From Streptomyces sp. SCSIO 75703 (lineage in GTDB: Bacteria > Actinomycetota > Actinomycetes > Streptomycetales > Streptomycetaceae), in assembly GCF_036607905.1 (NCBI RefSeq), contig NZ_CP144555.1, positions 868,001-932,000 on the forward strand: 64,000 bases of DNA, read 5' to 3'. Positions 63,901 through 64,000 of the stretch are shown piece after piece (position 1 is the first letter of the stretch; each line of letters opens with the position of its first letter). Position numbers and translations under genes: made by a program. The notes under the pieces were generated by a model that had not been told where the DNA came from, did not search any database, and saw only the letters and a program-made list of their open reading frames with translations.

Positions 63901-64000
63901 GCGAACCGCACCGCCTCCCGCACATGCCGCACCCAGTACTCCGCCGAACCCCACCCCTCGGACACCTCACCCGACACCCCCGACACCACCGGAACCGAAG
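54912..64000 (-). CDS. Type I modular polyketide synthase, terminal part with thioesterase (5' end beyond window)
   Basis: Open to the right edge; 3029 codons visible. Order from the N-terminal side: end of an AT (64000-63616), DH (about 63565-62755, HxxxGxxxxP with H at 63461-63459, second motif HPALLDAAMH), KR (62700-61640, TGGTGGLGG), ACP (about 61365-61130, ELGFDSL); then a full module: KS (61055-59800, TACSSS, EAHGTG, KSNLGHT), AT (59440-58520, GHSVG and HAFH, malonyl-CoA type), DH (58375-57545, HDVLGSVLLP, HPALLDSTMH), KR (57490-56380), ACP (56135-55905, ETGFDSL) and TE (55780-54915, GYSSGG, late NHFTLVED His). No ER. Both modules should give alpha,beta double bonds, so the chain end is a 2,4-diene acyl. 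The TE marks the last PKS protein of its cluster. KR type cannot be set: the LDD motif reads AGDN. Confidence 0.97.
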   Translation of the reverse strand, partial: SVPVVSGVSGEVSEGWGSAEYWVRHVREAVRFADAVAFAESRGVTSFVEVGPDGVLSAMARQSTESESALFVPLMRKGRDEVPTVVSALGELHVAGVGVDWARYFDGSGARRVDLPTYAFQRERYWLEAEAEAGGGDAGSFGLETTDHPLLGAAVALAEADEMVLTGRLSLANQAWLADHGVLGSVLLPGTAFVELAIRAGDEVGCALLEELALQAPLVVPEQGGIAIQVTVGAADSAGRRSVSVHSHSEDAGPGQWTRHAEGILAQGAGTPASGLTEWPPAGATAVDVTGAYDLLSERGYGYGPVFQGLKAAWTSGEELYAEVALPESVHQDAEHFGLHPALLDAAMHVALIDDGSRTDESTVLPFAWTDVALHAAGASALRVRIAPAGPDSVSVLVADGAGQPVLSVGALVSRPVSVGQLGGSAGVGGLHEVVWRPLGSSASASVSASASVSEAVVSVSVSGSGFGSGSAVVPAVFEVPLLSVGVDPVRGVRSVLGGVLEAVQGWLRAEGEGPLVVVTRGGVSVGEGEGVDVCQAPVWGLVRAAQAENPGRFVLVDVDPGGGVFGDVAAAVLASGEPEVAVRGGEVLVPRLVEVGASAVADVVPDGVVLVTGGTGGLGGLVARHLVEVRGVRRLVLAGRRGPDAPGVDVLVEGLEGLGAEVSVVACDVSDRGAVAALVEGVGADLVGVVHAAGAGDNGLIGSMDVSRLDGVLGPKADAAWYLHEVTCERDLAFFVMFSSAGGSVLAAGQANYAAANVFLDALAVYRRSLGLPATSLAYGLWAGAGMGEWLGEADLERMRRQGLPALEPAQGLALFDAGLASGRPALVPLPVDVNALRTRTDTIPALLRDLVPTTRRAAVRAAAGPAGGQELVRSLTGLSDDERARKVLEMVRGRVAKVLGHASATAIEADRPFQELGFDSLSAVELRNELNLTTALRLPATLVFDYPTSRAVAAYIDDALDGSGTRDAAERQSSPAVRGLEDDPIVIVGMACRYPGGVTSPEELWDLVAEGRDAVSAFPRDRGWDIEGVYDPEPGVPGKTYANEGGFLYGAGDFDPAFFGISPNEALIMDPQQRLLLEASWEVFERAGIDPRSLKGTKTGVFAGLMYHDYGQGTEAAATTGGSLVSGRVSYTLGLEGPSLTVDTACSSSLVSLHLAIQALRSGECSLALAGGVAVMATPDMFVEFSRQRGLAKDGRCKSFAGAADGAAWSEGVGVLLVERLSDARRLGHEVLAVVRGSAVNQDGASNGLTAPNGPSQQRVIRAALEGAGLTAAEVDLVEAHGTGTRLGDPIEAQALLATYGQGRVGDPLWLGSLKSNLGHTQAAAGVGGVIKAVQAIRHGVLPKTLHVDVPTPEVDWASGSVELLTESRVWPDRGRPRRAGVSSFGLSGTNAHVIVEQAPVVEEDLAGDEGPGGQAPVGLSVVPVVLSARCGAGLSGQAARLLDRLEESVPGAGAGAGAGVGLVDVGFSSVVSRAVLEHRAVVVAADREGLVRGLGALSGGVRDVSVVRGVVRPAGATAFLFTGQGAQRLGMGRELYGAFPVFAAAFDGVVAELDALLGCGVREVVWGADAGLLSGTLFAQAGLFAVETALFRLVESWGVRADFLVGHSVGEVVAAHVSGALSLRDAAVLVVARGRLMQGLPAGGVMVAVEASEAEVLPLLGAGVGIAAVNGPRSVVVSGAEAAVSGVVAVFEGRGRRTSVLRVSHAFHSPLMEPMLAEFGEVVAGLSFGAASVPVVSGVSGEVSEGWGSAEYWVRHVREAVRFADAVAFAESRGVTTFIEIGPDGVLSGMGQDCVQDADAVAFVPLMRKGRSEVPTVVSALGELHVAGVGVDWARYFDGSGARRVDLPTYAFQRERYWLESVGAGDAGGLGQVGVDHPVLGAAVALPDSGGVVLTGRLSVEGMSWLADHDVLGSVLLPGAAFVELVVRAADEVGCGVVEELTLQAPLVLPERGGVALQVVVGGRDEVGSRSVRVHSRPESGGAGAEWVLHADGVLGAGSAQAAPAFDLSAWPPPGAAQVDVTDLYDQLSERGYGYGPVFQGLKAAWTAGTDIFAEVELDDSAHADAARFGMHPALLDSTMHALGVRAAAPESDAAGGDGPALPFFWKDIRLHASGATTLRVRLSGSSDDTVSLAMADATGSPVLSVDGLTFRPVSVGQLGGSAGVGGLHEVVWRPLGSSASASVSASVSEAVVSVSGSVSGFGSGSAVVPAVFEVPLLSVGVDPVRGVRSVLGGVLEAVQGWLRAEGEGPLVVVTRGGVSVGEGEGVDVCQAPVWGLVRAAQAENPGRFVLVDVDPGGGVFGDVAAAVLASGEPEVAVRGGEVLVPRLVEVGASAVADVVPDGVVLVTGGTGGLGGLVARHLVEVRGVRRLVLAGRRGPDAPGVDVLVGELEGLGAEVSVVACDVSDRGAVAALVEGVGADLVGVVHAAGAGDNGLIGSMDVSRLDGVLGPKADAAWYLHEVTCERDLAFFVMFSSAGGSVLAAGQANYAAANVFLDALAVHRRSLGLPATSLAYGLWAGAGMGEWLGEADLERMRRQGLPALEPAQGLALFDAGLASGRPALVPLPVDVNALRTRTDTIPALLRDLLPTTRRRSSASRTDVTSLRQRFAQADAAGQEALLKALVMERAAALLGHSGADALDAQRDFLETGFDSLSAMELRNALMKDTGLRLPPMVVFDSKSPAELARVLRTELLASGPLATDDTDTAPAATPDAPGDHDPTVSNGAAAPASSPGRSPETLRDLFHSAVVSGRADKGFALLQAAADVRPGFDSPDEIDRLPGAVRLADATDGPHLIFLSTPMATGGVHQHARLVSHFGGKHKISALPVPGFVAGESLPTSPDAAVQALARSVLEAADGEPFVLLGYSSGGTLAYATAGYLERAYGVRPAGVVLLDTFKVHDGGSDGVPLDGLALGMFDKEAVFGRFDSSRLSAMGRWVELVPGLPLTPVDAPVLFVQCTQSFVPAGDDPSPELVSGRAEPWETGHTLRTVRANHFTLVEDRAEDTARVIDEWLASDEMSAAEETG
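56210..57536 (-). repeat. KR-region duplication, copy in the final module
   Basis: About 1.33 kb covering the end of DH, the whole KR and its downstream linker is almost identical to 61425-62757 in the previous module. Differences are few single bases, the length of the Ser/Val/Gly spacer repeat, and a Tyr/His codon near 56488 and 61702. The match ends abruptly on both sides. Confidence 0.9.
57360..57465 (-). repeat. In-frame CAGACA/CAGACC microsatellite in the KR linker
   Basis: Short repeats of CAGACN/CAGAGN code for a Ser/Val/Gly linker (SASVS...GSGFGSGS). The copy at 62580-62685 has a different number of units, as expected from slippage. A related (ACCAGC)n run at 59605-59642 codes for GAGAGAG in the KS-AT linker. 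Confidence 0.75.
58413..58795 (-). repeat. AT C-terminal duplication shared with 63618-64000
   Basis: The end of the AT domain and its following linker (DLPTYAFQRERYW) is nearly identical to the partial AT at the right edge (63618-64000), apart from a short divergent patch around 58590-58640. It is a second exchanged block in the same gene. Confidence 0.8.
61425..62757 (-). repeat. KR-region duplication, copy in the preceding module
   Basis: Counterpart of 56210-57536. The flanking DH and ACP sequences diverge normally, so the block was exchanged recently by recombination within the gene. Confidence 0.9.

Noticed and set aside
1..64000. tRNA, rRNA, origin or phage attachment site
   Set aside because: I found no cloverleaf-forming tRNA sequence, rRNA segment, DnaA-box cluster or integrase-linked att site on reading.

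Overview
The window is about 72% GC. Its genes carry typical actinomycete RBSs, many GTG starts and GTGA/ATGA stop-start overlaps, F420-type and DUF families characteristic of the group, and a giant modular polyketide synthase (PKS). Together these point to a Streptomyces chromosome. I see no rRNA, tRNA, CRISPR array or replication origin.

Layout. 1-2.5 kb: the end of a dipeptide-type ABC importer operon (permease cut by the window edge, then its lipoprotein). 2.9-9.5 kb: MHYT membrane sensor, macro-domain protein coupled to a phytoene-desaturase-like oxidoreductase, inositol-phosphatase family enzyme, two small membrane proteins, and an ArsB/NhaD-type antiporter with a small coupled upstream ORF. 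9.9-12.8 kb: orphan histidine kinase, lipoate-ligase family protein, secreted protein. 12.8-17.4 kb: one minus-strand operon for the lower reductive pyrimidine (hydantoin/beta-ureido acid) pathway: beta-ureidopropionase, class III aminotransferase, dihydropyrimidinase and an F420-type LLM oxidoreductase. 17.8-23.3 kb: divergent XRE regulator / methionine aminopeptidase pair, ClpC-like AAA+ chaperone, gamma-glutamyltransferase. 23.4-32.5 kb: an accessory island with a truncated sugar epimerase, then a tandem AsnC-type regulator divergent from a four-gene operon (APC permease, CehA/McbA-type metallohydrolase, N,N-dimethylformamidase-like large subunit, cupin), and an IS3-like remnant. 32.5-37.4 kb: two CxxC membrane proteins, an EF-G-binding-type zinc protein with a TetR regulator, and a Ca2+/H+ antiporter. 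37.4-40.6 kb: a GntR/ABC cassette bracketed by inverted IS630 transposase remnants. 40.7-44.1 kb: DUF6278 protein, exonuclease III, MBL-fold hydrolase, PcaL-type fusion. 44.3-53.6 kb: a compact polyhydroxybutyrate-use island (PucR-type regulator, MFS transporter, 3-hydroxybutyrate dehydrogenase, oligomer hydrolase, secreted depolymerase, CoA-transferase A/B). 53.9-64 kb: a proline-iminopeptidase family hydrolase and the 3' end of a type I PKS (last part of one module, a full KS-AT-DH-KR-ACP module and a thioesterase).

The least familiar unit is the 24.8-32.0 kb operon. It joins an amine/amino-acid permease to two unrelated amide/carbamate-type hydrolases and a cupin under a double-headed Lrp regulator, which suggests an uncharacterised route for taking up and hydrolysing an N-substituted amide or carbamate. 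Other leads: the PKS is a mosaic with a near-identical 1.3 kb KR block in both visible modules; a peptidase of the VinJ type sits beside the PKS thioesterase, hinting at a macrolactam; and two PHB-island promoters share the octamer GCCATACC at the same distance from their -10 boxes.
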